From: Marinomonas alcarazii
GTDB lineage: Bacteria; Pseudomonadota; Gammaproteobacteria; Pseudomonadales; Marinomonadaceae
Assembly (NCBI RefSeq): GCF_003208215.1
Contig: NZ_QKLW01000005.1
Span: 1-64,000 of the forward strand
Direction of reading: 5' to 3'
Length of the DNA: 64,000 bases
In this document: piece by piece, positions 45,074-53,216 of the stretch
Layout: the number at the start of each line of letters is the position of its first letter
How positions within the stretch are numbered: position 1 is the first letter of the stretch
Notes under the pieces: generated by a model
Told to the model about the DNA's origin: nothing
Seen by the model: the letters and a program-made list of their open reading frames with translations, nothing else
The model's database searches: none
Program-made: the position numbers and the translations under genes

Positions 45074-45086
45074 CCAGTGAAGCGAG

Positions 45087-45815
45087 CTAAAGGTCAAATT
45101 GCGACGGCAACATCACCACGTCCCGAATCGTCACATGACGCGGACGCGTTAACATGAAAATCAGAGCGTCGGCCACATCACTGGCTTCCATCAAGCTCCC
45201 CTTTGCCTTAGCTTCTGCCAGTTTGTCAGCAGGCCAATCAGATAATAAAGAGGTAATCACTGGGCCTGGCGATACTGAGCCAACGCGTATGCCATGTTTG
45301 CTGACTTGCCTACGCACGGTTTGCACAAAACAATTCATCGCCCATTTTGACGATGCATAAACGGGCTCCCAAGGCGTTGGAAAGTGGCCGGCTAACGAGC
45401 TGGTTATTAAAATATCGCCCACACCACGTTCAATCATATGCGGCAAAACATCACGCACATTTTTAATGACCACGTTGATATTCAGGTTCAACATTCTATC
45501 TATGGCGTCATTGTCTGCATCCACTAAATCACCGCCCACATACAAACCGGCATTCGCGTGAAAAATATCAATCACCTTAGATTTTTCTAAAATTTTAGAC
45601 ACCATTGCAGAACAAGCCACAGGGTCCAGCAAATCTATCGCCAGAGTCATGACAGCATCGCCATGTTTTTCTTGTAAGACTTGAAGTGCCTTTTCATCGC
45701 GGTCAACGATGACGACTCTAGCCCCTTCGGCTATTATGCCTTCAACACTTGCCAACCCAATTCCTGACGCACCGCCCGTTACCACGGCGACTTTTCCGAT
45801 TAATGCTTTAGACAT
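45087..45815 (-). CDS. SDR family oxidoreductase, ribitol dehydrogenase-like
   Basis: 242-residue classical SDR. Cofactor loop TGGASGIGLAS, an Asp (VIVDRDE) that favours NAD(H), the FHANAGLYVGG segment that in ribitol-type dehydrogenases replaces NNAG, catalytic Ser (LITSSLAG) and YxxxK (YASSKWAMN). The HANAG sequence suggests a polyol or sugar substrate. No carbohydrate gene is adjacent, so this remains a family-level call. Confidence 0.85.
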   Translation of the reverse strand: MSKALIGKVAVVTGGASGIGLASVEGIIAEGARVVIVDRDEKALQVLQEKHGDAVMTLAIDLLDPVACSAMVSKILEKSKVIDIFHANAGLYVGGDLVDADNDAIDRMLNLNINVVIKNVRDVLPHMIERGVGDILITSSLAGHFPTPWEPVYASSKWAMNCFVQTVRRQVSKHGIRVGSVSPGPVITSLLSDWPADKLAEAKAKGSLMEASDVADALIFMLTRPRHVTIRDVVMLPSQFDL

Positions 45816-46070
45816 GTTGATTCTGCTTATTGTTTTTAAAAGATATCAACACGCTATCATTCTAGTCACCCAAGGTTCTGCTACTTTTTTGCTTATAACT
45901 AAACCAAATAGGGAGATTTCCCAATAAAACCACTTTCAAGTGGGTGTTTCAGGCAATGTTCAATTTTATTGATCATTTACCTCAAAAAACTCCGTTACTC
46001 TATTTCTTTTTTTTATATATAGTACATATCACTGAACCAAAACCTCCCCCTAACAATAAGGAAACTAAAA

Positions 46071-46508
46071 ATGGCATCTTTCATTCAAAACATTACAAGC
46101 ACGACGTCTGGTATTGCTAGCACTATTCTGCGTATTCCAGTCGGTCTCATTCTTATGGCACATGGTGCACAAAAGCTATTTGCTATGTTTGGCGGTTACG
46201 GTCTTGAAGGGACAGGTCAGTTCATGGCGTCTCTTGGTTTAGAGCCTGGCTATTTGATGGCGCTTTTAGCGGGCAGCGCTGAATTCTTTGGTGGCTTAGC
46301 CTTGGTTATCGGTTTATTGGTTCGCCCAGCTTCTGTCGTTATTGCCTTCACTATGCTAATTGCAATCGTAACTGTGCATATTTCAAACGGTTTATTCATG
46401 GCAAACAACGGCTACGAATACGCCCTAACGCTATTAATCGTTGCAGTTTCTTTGGTATTCAGCGGCGCAGGTTCTTACTCTGTTGATAAAGTCATTTCAG
46501 CTAAATAA
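46071..46508 (+). CDS. DoxX family membrane protein
   Basis: 145 residues, four helices, with the family segments RIPVGLILMAHGAQKLFAMFGGYG and LAGSAEFFGGLALVIGLLVRPA. Bacterial DoxX proteins of this type (DoxX/YphA/YqjF group) are of unclear function and are often linked to redox stress. AAGGAA box eight bases before the ATG. Single gene with its own terminator. Confidence 0.9.
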   Translation: MASFIQNITSTTSGIASTILRIPVGLILMAHGAQKLFAMFGGYGLEGTGQFMASLGLEPGYLMALLAGSAEFFGGLALVIGLLVRPASVVIAFTMLIAIVTVHISNGLFMANNGYEYALTLLIVAVSLVFSGAGSYSVDKVISAK

Positions 46509-46545
46509 CGAATCACTTTACTAAGCTGTCATTATTGTAAATAAA

Positions 46546-46581
46546 AACCTCGATCCCTGTAGAAGGAATCGAGGTTTTTTT
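46546..46581 (+). terminator. Rho-independent terminator of the doxX-like gene
   Basis: AACCTCGAT (46546-46554) pairs with ATCGAGGTT (46568-46576) followed by Ts to 46581. The upstream As allow use in the reverse direction as well. Confidence 0.88.
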
Positions 46582-46637
46582 ATGCTTTATGAAGATCAGA
46601 ATAAGAAGAGCGAAAATACGAATAGCACAACCAAGGA

Positions 46638-47162
46638 TTATGGACTCAAATCTGGGCTTTCATTCATCAATGAAGAATCCCAATGCTCCATCGCTTTGCC
46701 ATCTTTAATACGCCAAGTATCAAACCAAGCTGTGGTATAAGTGCCATTTTCAGTTTTTACCTTACGTCGTGTGATCACGGTGACTAGATCACCTTCCGCC
46801 ATCACTTCTGCTACAGGCCAATTCAACTTATCCGCAACGGGTTTAGGCTTAGTTTTCAGTATTTCAGTAAAGAAATACACCACGGCATCACGCCCATTCG
46901 CCGCATTTGGATTGTGTTGAATATAATCTTTGTCAATAAATTCTGGCGCCCTATCCCACTGATTCGCTTCTAATAACACTTTCAGAATATTGTAAACCAC
47001 CTGTTTATTCGCATGGAGTTTTGGATCATCACTTACAAACAAAGCATCCGCATCCGCTCTAGCCACGACAGGAGTAGCAGGGGAAATGGCGGCAGATTGA
47101 TCGGCGTACGCTGGAATATTTGTCACAGCAGCCAGGAAGGCCGCCAAAAACACTCTTTTCAT
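46638..47162 (-). CDS. Secreted SnoaL-like / NTF2-fold protein
   Basis: 174 residues with a signal peptide (MKRVFLAAFLAAVTNIPAYA) and an NTF2/SnoaL-like domain: VLLEANQWDRAPEFIDKDYIQHNPNAANGRDAVVYFF, VMAEGDLVTVITRRK and FDTWRIKDGKAMEHWDS. SnoaL-like proteins of this type are widespread, mostly with unknown substrate. The divergent HxlR gene at 47295 is likely its regulator. Confidence 0.82.
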   Translation of the reverse strand: MKRVFLAAFLAAVTNIPAYADQSAAISPATPVVARADADALFVSDDPKLHANKQVVYNILKVLLEANQWDRAPEFIDKDYIQHNPNAANGRDAVVYFFTEILKTKPKPVADKLNWPVAEVMAEGDLVTVITRRKVKTENGTYTTAWFDTWRIKDGKAMEHWDSSLMNESPDLSP

Positions 47163-47294
47163 TGGGTTATCTCCTGCATAAAATCGTTACGCTTTGATTA
47201 GTCTGTTAACAACACTAGATGTATATTAGAGAGTAATGACCCATTGTAAATAAGGCAGTTTTTAAGCAGTAAGTAACATAGAGGTAACTACCTA

Positions 47295-47705
47295 ATGGAC
47301 AATTCAGATCAAACAAGCCCTAAGTCAAAAACGCCATTGCGTAATAAACAGAACACTAAAGCATTTGAGGCTTGCCCAATTCGCGACGTGCTAGATAGAG
47401 TTGCAAACAAATGGAGCCTGTTACTTCTTCTGACGCTAGCCAGCGAAGCTCACCGATTTAGCGCATTGCGTCGCGCCGTTCCCGATATTTCACAACGCAT
47501 GCTGACTCAAACATTACGAGATCTTCAGCATGATGGTTTTATCAGTCGCCATGTTTACCCGACAGTACCACCAAGCGTGGAATACAAACTAACCTCACTT
47601 GGCCACTCGCTGCTTGAACCATTACAACAATTAACCAAGTGGGCTGACGCCAACCACGATGCAATCCGTGCCGCACGTGCAGAATTTAAACAAAATGCCG
47701 TTTAA
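47295..47705 (+). CDS. HxlR family transcriptional regulator
   Basis: 136-residue MarR-like winged helix protein of the HxlR family: [51 protein letters not shown] in the DNA-binding core (part shown), then [20 protein letters not shown]. The single Cys in EACPIRD is at the position used as redox or electrophile sensor in HxlR members such as YodB/HypR. Divergent from the SnoaL-like gene with 132 bases between. Confidence 0.9.
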   Translation: MDNSDQTSPKSKTPLRNKQNTKAFEACPIRDVLDRVANKWSLLLLLTLASEAHRFSALRRAVPDISQRMLTQTLRDLQHDGFISRHVYPTVPPSVEYKLTSLGHSLLEPLQQLTKWADANHDAIRAARAEFKQNAV

Positions 47706-47715
47706 TGAAAAAACA

Positions 47716-47751
47716 GCCGTTTAGAAACAAAAAGCCGTTTAGAAACAAAAA
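47716..47751. repeat. 18-bp tandem duplication
   Basis: GCCGTTTAGAAACAAAAA occurs at 47716-47733 and 47734-47751, between the HxlR stop and the terminator. Confidence 0.8.
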
Positions 47752-47782
47752 GCCCCGATAGTTTCCTATCGGGGCTTTTTTT
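47748..47782. terminator. Bidirectional rho-independent terminator
   Basis: AGCCCCGATAG and CTATCGGGGCT form an 11-bp stem with a TTTC loop, As on the left and Ts on the right, so it works for both the rightward HxlR gene and the leftward efp gene. Confidence 0.92.
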
Positions 47783-47805
47783 CATTCATCACGCTAAATT
47801 AGGAA

Positions 47806-48381
47806 TTATTTACCTGTAGCGCGAGAAACGTATTCACCTGTACGAGTATCAATACGTAACACTTCACCGATGTTGATAAACAGAGGTACACGAACCATAG
47901 CACCAGTTACCAAGTATGCAGGTTTAGAACCACCGTTGGCGGTATCGCCTTTTACACCAGGATCTGTGTCTTTCACTTCAAGTTCAATGAAGTTCGGTGC
48001 AGCAACGGCCAGCGGAGCGCCATTGTATAAAGTCACAACGTATCTTTCTTGCTCTTTTAGCCACTTAACCGTTTCGCCTACCGCAGTTTCATCTGCCGCA
48101 TGCTGTTCAAAAGAACCATCAACGGCCATAAAGTGCCAGAACTCACCGTCGGTGTACAAGTACTCCATGTCGGTGTCCATAACATCGGCAGATTCAAGCG
48201 TGTCGCCTGATTTAAAAGTACGTTCCCACACTCGACCAGAACGTAAGTTACGCAATTTCAAGCGGTTAAAGGCTTGGCCTTTACCTGGTTTAACGTGTTC
48301 GTTATCGATAATCGCACATGGATCACCATCAACCATTACTTTAGCGCCGCTGCGCATATCGCTGGTAGAAATATTAGCCAT
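47806..48381 (-). CDS. efp: Elongation factor P
   Basis: Three-domain translation factor that relieves ribosome stalling at polyproline. 191 residues. Domain I carries the modification site Lys34 in [10 protein letters not shown], the lysine that EpmB/EpmA decorate with beta-lysine; [15 protein letters not shown] and the C-terminal [21 protein letters not shown] are family typical. AGGA five bases before the ATG. It is divergent from epmB with 187 bases between them that hold a long hairpin. Confidence 0.97.
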   Translation of the reverse strand: MANISTSDMRSGAKVMVDGDPCAIIDNEHVKPGKGQAFNRLKLRNLRSGRVWERTFKSGDTLESADVMDTDMEYLYTDGEFWHFMAVDGSFEQHAADETAVGETVKWLKEQERYVVTLYNGAPLAVAAPNFIELEVKDTDPGVKGDTANGGSKPAYLVTGAMVRVPLFINIGEVLRIDTRTGEYVSRATGK

Positions 48382-48440
48382 ACATCCTCACAGTATATTT
48401 TTAGAGAAAAGGCTCTGACTGGCGTATCATGTCAGTCCCA

Positions 48441-48515
48441 AGATCTCTGCGAACTTCTTTTTACACCATTTAGAACCACTAAATAGGCAAGTAAAAAGAG
48501 CGTTTGCAAAGATCT
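48441..48515. other. Long nested hairpin between efp and epmB
   Basis: A 24-base arm beginning AGATCTCTGCGAAC (48441-48464) pairs with a 25-base arm ending GCAAAGATCT (48491-48515), with one mismatch, one bulge and two G-U pairs. Inside it ATTTAG-AACCA-CTAAAT (48468-48484) forms a perfect second stem. A separate small palindrome, GGCCGA-A-TCGGCC, follows at 48528-48540. The hairpin lies 60 bases from the efp start and 54 from the epmB start. It may be a structured leader, a divergent regulatory site or a miniature repeat element. Confidence 0.65.
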
Positions 48516-48568
48516 CGGAGAGCCACTGGCCGAATCGGCCCAAATAAGTTGGCGCAATCATAACCCAA

Positions 48569-49612
48569 ATGAACACAATTTTGCAGATATTTGACGTGAT
48601 CCCTATTCAAACAAAGAACAATTTAAGCTGGTCTCAGCACCTATCACAGGCCTTAACCTCCTTACCTGAGCTAGTTGAGCACCTAGGCTTACCAAAAAGT
48701 CTCGCTCAAGAAGGCATTGAGGCTCACCAAAGCTTCAAATTACTGGTGCCTCGCCCTTATTTGTCTCGCATTGAATATGGCAACCCCAATGACCCCTTAC
48801 TTTTACAAGTGCTGCCAAGCGTCGTAGAAATGCAAAAAATTGCAGGTTACACAAAGGATCCATTAGAAGAAGCTGACCACAACCCGCAAAAAGCCATTGT
48901 GCACAAATACAAACGCCGTTTATTAGTCATCACCACGGGCACTTGCGCAGTAAATTGCCGTTACTGCTTTCGTCGTCATTTTCCTTATGGTGATAATCAG
49001 CTGGCGCAAGCAGAGTGGGACTCGGTAATCGACTATTTAAAAGCGCACCCAGAGGTTAACGAAGTCATCTTAAGTGGCGGCGACCCCTTGATGATGAAAG
49101 ATAGCTTGCTCGCTGATAAAGTCCGTAAGCTTGATGCTTTACCGCAAATAAAGCGCCTACGCATTCATTCACGTTTGCCGGTGGTGATTCCTGATCGTGT
49201 TTGCGACGACATGTTGGCGTGGGTCAAAGCCAGTCGCCTAGACATCGTCATGGTTTGGCACATAAATCATGCCAACGAAATGGATGAAGAGCTTGCTCAG
49301 GCAGCCTACAAGCTCAAAAAAGCAGGGGTGACCTTGCTCAACCAAGGCGTCTTATTAAAAGGTGTGAACGACTCCGTAGAAGCTCAAGTGAACTTGAGCG
49401 AGGCGGTGTTCAGTGCCGGCATTTTGCCTTACTACATGTTCACGCTAGATCCGGTAGAGGGCGCAGCACACTTTGATATCAGTATCGAAGACGCACAACG
49501 CTTAATGGGTAAAGTCGCTGCTGAGCTACCAGGCTACTTAGTGCCAAGGCTTGCCAAAGAGATCCCTGGAAAATCAGCGAAAAGCGTCTTCGCACCTCTT
49601 CTCGATACTTAA
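48569..49612 (+). CDS. epmB: EF-P beta-lysylation protein EpmB (lysine 2,3-aminomutase-like)
   Basis: Radical-SAM, PLP-dependent enzyme that converts (S)-alpha-lysine to (R)-beta-lysine for EF-P modification. 347 residues. The iron-sulfur motif CxxxCxxC is Cys126-Cys130-Cys133 in TTGTCAVNCRYCFRRHFPY, followed by EVILSGGDPLMMKD and the C-terminal PLP-lysine region (GKSAKSVFAPL). The EpmB-typical RRHFPY and short C-terminus separate it from catabolic KamA. No good ribosome binding site precedes the ATG. Divergent from efp. Confidence 0.95.
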   Translation: MNTILQIFDVIPIQTKNNLSWSQHLSQALTSLPELVEHLGLPKSLAQEGIEAHQSFKLLVPRPYLSRIEYGNPNDPLLLQVLPSVVEMQKIAGYTKDPLEEADHNPQKAIVHKYKRRLLVITTGTCAVNCRYCFRRHFPYGDNQLAQAEWDSVIDYLKAHPEVNEVILSGGDPLMMKDSLLADKVRKLDALPQIKRLRIHSRLPVVIPDRVCDDMLAWVKASRLDIVMVWHINHANEMDEELAQAAYKLKKAGVTLLNQGVLLKGVNDSVEAQVNLSEAVFSAGILPYYMFTLDPVEGAAHFDISIEDAQRLMGKVAAELPGYLVPRLAKEIPGKSAKSVFAPLLDT

Positions 49613-49618
49613 TATTCG

Positions 49619-50962
49619 CTACCTTAACAGCGCAATACGGCCTACTTTTACTTGCTGGCGTCGAATACTCACATTCGGCGCTAGCTGATATAAATCACCA
49701 TTTCGACCAATTAACTGATCCGGCACATGACTGAGTTTGGCCACTTCAGCGTGAGCATCCAAATGTTGCGGTTCGCCATGAACGGGAATGGCCAATTGTG
49801 GTTGAACCCACGTATAAAGCTGCTTAAGTTCTTCACGACAAGGATGACCACTTACATGAATGGTTAAGTCCGTTTCATGGGCTTGCAAGGTGCGGATTTT
49901 TCGGCCTTTAAATTGTTCAGCCAATCTGTCTATGGCGTGTTCATTACCTGGAATTCGCATGGAACTGAAAATCACCAAATCGTCGGCTTCCAAGCTCAAG
50001 TCAAAACAGTTATCTGCGGCTAACCGATTCAAGGTTGCTCTTGGCTCCCCTTGGCTTCCCGTCACCACCGCCAATACTTCTTCCCTCGGCAAATACCCTA
50101 AATGCGCGGCGTCGATAATCGGTAAATCATCTGGCCAATGCCCTGTGGCTCGAGCTGCACTGACCATATTCGTTAGCGACCTTCCAATCAAAGCAAGATA
50201 TCGACCCGTTTCTTTTGCGACTTGCCCCAATGCCACTAAACGAGCAACATTACTACTAAAACAACCGACTACAACACGGTTCTTTTCTGCCTCAATGGTT
50301 TTTAATAAGCCCTGATAGCAATCGCTTTCAGAAGGCGAAAAACCGTCTTTCAGGGCATTGGTAGAGTCGCAAACCATGGCGAGAATGTTTTCTTTGGCTA
50401 GGGCTTTAAAGCCAGAGGGAGAAAAACCGTCACCAAGAATCGGAGTCTTATCGATTTTCCAATCGCCTGTATGAAAGATTTTTCCTGCAGGTGTGTCGAT
50501 GGTCATGGCATAAGGTTCAGGCACAGAGTGTGTTAATCCCAACCACTTAACATTAAATACGCCAATCTTTTTGGTTTCATTATCTTTTACTTCAATGATT
50601 GGCACTTGATTTGTCAACCCAACTTGAACCAACTTACGGCGCAGCACTTCGGCGGTGAACGCCGTGGTGTAAACTGGACATTTGAAACGTCGCCACAAAA
50701 AAGGCAAAGCGCCCACATGGTCTTCATGGGCATGAGTAATAACGATGCCTGCCAATCGCTCTTTTTGCTCGCTGATAAAACGCGGGTCGGCGCAAACAAT
50801 TTCGGAAGTACGTAGGTCATTAGGCGTTAATGGCTCATTGAAAGAAACGCCACAATCCACCATCAACCACTGACCATCGTGACCATAAAGGTTCATGTTC
50901 ATGCCTATCTCGCCAGTGCCACCTAAAGGCAAAAACCACAAATCCTCTTGTGAGGGAATCAA
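49619..50962 (-). CDS. RNase J-type metallo-beta-lactamase nuclease (short form)
   Basis: Beta-CASP metallo-beta-lactamase protein of the COG0595 (RNase J) group, about 447 residues, lacking the C-terminal domain of Bacillus RNase J (555). Opening LWFLPLGGTGEIGMNMNLYGHDG, metal motif THAHEDHVGALP, HTGDWKID, beta-CASP motifs TGSQGEPRATLNRLA and SSMRIPGNE, and terminal PVHGEPQHLDAHAEVAK. Frame is open to a TTG at 50992, but an AAGGAG box at 50983-50978 lies inside that extension; the next standard start is TTG at 50962 (15 bases on), while an ATT codon at 50971 sits at the ideal distance. Convergent with epmB, 6 bases apart. Confidence 0.85.
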   Translation of the reverse strand: MIPSQEDLWFLPLGGTGEIGMNMNLYGHDGQWLMVDCGVSFNEPLTPNDLRTSEIVCADPRFISEQKERLAGIVITHAHEDHVGALPFLWRRFKCPVYTTAFTAEVLRRKLVQVGLTNQVPIIEVKDNETKKIGVFNVKWLGLTHSVPEPYAMTIDTPAGKIFHTGDWKIDKTPILGDGFSPSGFKALAKENILAMVCDSTNALKDGFSPSESDCYQGLLKTIEAEKNRVVVGCFSSNVARLVALGQVAKETGRYLALIGRSLTNMVSAARATGHWPDDLPIIDAAHLGYLPREEVLAVVTGSQGEPRATLNRLAADNCFDLSLEADDLVIFSSMRIPGNEHAIDRLAEQFKGRKIRTLQAHETDLTIHVSGHPCREELKQLYTWVQPQLAIPVHGEPQHLDAHAEVAKLSHVPDQLIGRNGDLYQLAPNVSIRRQQVKVGRIALLR

Positions 50963-51065
50963 AGATGAAATAACGCACTCCTTGTGAATCAAAACAGAAA
51001 AGTAGCCTGTTGTGTGTCTATACTACGCACTTTCCGATAATATCTCAGCTTAGAAATCAGGCGAA

Positions 51066-52049
51066 ATGCTTTTTGCCTCTCTTTGTAAGCACTGTTATTT
51101 ATCGATGGATTTTAAATTGGACAATATCGGAAACAAACTTAAGAACGGCCTTGGCAAAGCCATCACCTACTTTATTTTACTCTCCTGCATGGCTGTTTTA
51201 GTTATCTACGCGGTGCAACGCTTTGGTGGGGATTACGCAGAACAAAAGATTCAAGAACAACTAGAGCTATCTGGTCTCGCTCCTTTTGTTCATTACGAAA
51301 GCGTTCATTTAGACCCTTTTACCCTCACCCCTTCGTTAGAAAATGTTAGTTTCGGTAACGAGTATTCTCCTTGGCTAAGATTTGCCAGAATTTCTTTGAA
51401 CAGTTATCCGATTAACTACCCAGATCTCGATGTGGATTTTTGGATTCAAGAAAGCCCAATAGACAGCCTATCCCGCGATACAAGAAGACTAATGCGCGCT
51501 GCTGGGATCGAAACCTTACTGGGTAAAGGCTCTTTTACGTCGAAAGTTGAGGGCAACAAGGTCTCATCAAGCTTCAAGTTGGACATTAAAGATATTGGCA
51601 AGCTGGCATGGGCGTCAGATATCAGCTTATTGAATAAAAACATTGCGATGGATAATCTGCGCTCCGATGTTCTTGCCTCTTTTGCATTAGGCCAACCAGA
51701 AGCGCTCCCGATCATCTATGGCGATGCTATTGAGGTGCATTCTTTGGAGGTGGAATACGAAGAGTCGGGGTTAATCGCTCACTTAGTTCCTAAATCAACG
51801 ATCACCCTCGACTCAAGAGAAAATCAGCTAAACGGAATAAAGTACGCAAGCCAGGCTCTGGGGCTGGCACCTGCCAACTCGGAAGAAGCAGAACATATTG
51901 CGAATACGTTACTGACCTTTTTGCAAAAGCCAGAAAAACTAAACCTAACCTTATCACCCACTTCTGCTATCAGCTTAAAAGAGATCGCACTAATGGTAAA
52001 CGAAGGCAAGCTTTATAAAGACAGTAAGATGGAACTATCAAATAAGTAG
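51066..52049 (+). CDS. Hypothetical single-pass membrane protein with periplasmic domain
   Basis: Not recognised. Up to 327 residues: a short cytoplasmic N-terminus, one transmembrane helix (about 33-52, ITYFILLSCMAVLVIYAVQ), then a soluble, presumably periplasmic part rich in beta-type segments (VHLDPFTLTPSLENVSFG). The motif of a first strand pair followed by repeated long strands is vaguely like AsmA/DUF748-type proteins, but I cannot assign it. Start is ATG 51066 with a weak AGG box or ATG 51105 without one. Isolated gene, divergent from the RNase J-type gene. Confidence 0.7.
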   Translation: MLFASLCKHCYLSMDFKLDNIGNKLKNGLGKAITYFILLSCMAVLVIYAVQRFGGDYAEQKIQEQLELSGLAPFVHYESVHLDPFTLTPSLENVSFGNEYSPWLRFARISLNSYPINYPDLDVDFWIQESPIDSLSRDTRRLMRAAGIETLLGKGSFTSKVEGNKVSSSFKLDIKDIGKLAWASDISLLNKNIAMDNLRSDVLASFALGQPEALPIIYGDAIEVHSLEVEYEESGLIAHLVPKSTITLDSRENQLNGIKYASQALGLAPANSEEAEHIANTLLTFLQKPEKLNLTLSPTSAISLKEIALMVNEGKLYKDSKMELSNK

Positions 52050-52059
52050 AACGCTTATT

Positions 52060-52091
52060 TACAGCCCAAGCGCCGAAGCGCATGGGCTGTA
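52060..52091. terminator. Stem-loop terminator between convergent genes
   Basis: TACAGCCCA-A-GCGC and GCGC-A-TGGGCTGTA form a 13-bp stem with one A-A mismatch and a 4-base loop; on the minus strand the loop is UUCG. It serves the hypothetical gene and the DUF4870-like gene, which end on either side. Confidence 0.75.
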
Positions 52092-52105
52092 TAAACCAGC
52101 AGAGT

Positions 52106-52483
52106 CTAAAAAGGGTTAAACATTTCGCGATAAGACTGGTTAGACGTTGCTCTGGCAATACCTTTCACCATTCTGAAAATCGACCAAATCCAGACAGCAA
52201 ATAACACAATATAGCCGATAAAAAAGAACGCCAGTATCACACCAATCACGCTCCAGAAAATCCCCCACCAGAAAGTGCTAATGATATTGGAATAATGATC
52301 TTCAAAAAATGTTCCGCGCGCTTCGTCAGCCTTCACCATGGCCCAAATAGCACCAATCAACCAAAATACACCCGTAAAGACGCCTAGCAACATAAATATA
52401 TAAGCAATCACCACATTGCTCTTTGCATTCTCTTCTCGCGCTGTCAGCGGTCGAATCCGGTTGTCGGGGTCAAATCCAGACAT
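52106..52483 (-). CDS. DUF4870-like small membrane protein
   Basis: 125 residues with three hydrophobic helices: NVVIAYIFMLLGVFTGVFWLIGAIWAMV, a central FEDHYSNIISTFWWGIFWSVIGVILAFFFIG and a last FAVWIWSIFRMVKGIARA (segments quoted in part). The pattern of helix, HYxNxxxTFWW, helix, helix ending in RxxKGIxRA is that of DUF4870/TIC20-like proteins, whose function is unknown. Single gene. Confidence 0.75.
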   Translation of the reverse strand: MSGFDPDNRIRPLTAREENAKSNVVIAYIFMLLGVFTGVFWLIGAIWAMVKADEARGTFFEDHYSNIISTFWWGIFWSVIGVILAFFFIGYIVLFAVWIWSIFRMVKGIARATSNQSYREMFNPF

Positions 52484-52659
52484 ATAAAAAACACTCCGTT
52501 CTGTAATAAAACTTATTTACTAGCCATAATGGGGGCACTTTGAAAATTATCGCCTCTTCTTATCCTGTTTTATGATTTCTTTTCACTTCGAATACTTGTA
52601 ACGTGTCCTCAAACACCACCTTTCAGTTCATAGCAACCACCAACAAATCTAGGAAGACG

Positions 52660-53136
52660 ATGACCAATATAACTATTCTAGTCGATGTTCAAAATGTCTA
52701 TTACACCACAAGACAAGCTTTTGGACGCTCTTTCGATTACAACACCTTTTGGCAACAGGCCACTGAAGGTCGAAATGTCGTCAAAGCCATTGCTTACGCC
52801 ATAGACAGAGGTGATGAAAAACAACGTCAATTTCAAAATATCCTTCGAGCCATTGGATTCGAGGTAAAACTAAAACCTTTTATCCAACGTTCTGATGGTT
52901 CAGCAAAAGGTGACTGGGATGTAGGTATTGCCATCGATGGTATCGAATATGGCAAAGACAGCGATGTGCTGGTGTTGCTTTCTGGGGATGGCGATTTCGA
53001 TATCCTCGCCAAAACGCTGAGAGAGAAATACCAAACTAGGGTAGAAGTCTACGGTGTTGAATCCTTAACTGCACAGTCATTAATCAATGCCGCAGATGAC
53101 TTCACCGCTATCGGTAACAAATTGTTACTTAAATAG
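52660..53136 (+). CDS. NYN domain protein (LabA/DUF88, PIN-like)
   Basis: 158 residues from the ATG at 52660 (MTNITILVDVQNVYYTTRQA), which has an AGGA box five bases upstream; the frame is open from 52603. Acidic residues typical of the PIN-like NYN nuclease fold are visible: Asp in ILVDVQNVYY, KGDWDVGIAID and LLSGDGDFDIL, then an NAADDFTAIG tail. NYN proteins are putative RNases or RNA-binding factors; no substrate is known. Confidence 0.88.
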   Translation: MTNITILVDVQNVYYTTRQAFGRSFDYNTFWQQATEGRNVVKAIAYAIDRGDEKQRQFQNILRAIGFEVKLKPFIQRSDGSAKGDWDVGIAIDGIEYGKDSDVLVLLSGDGDFDILAKTLREKYQTRVEVYGVESLTAQSLINAADDFTAIGNKLLLK

Positions 53137-53216
53137 ATAAAACTCATCTATATTTTAAGAGAGAATATGTCGCCTTAAGCCCCCTTACTGATTATTTTAT
53201 ATACAAAAAGTAAAAC

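Noticed and set aside
45087..46508. SDR and DoxX genes as part of an integrated element
   Set aside because: No integrase, attachment site, or change in base composition is visible; the repeats nearby are simple palindromic and tandem units.
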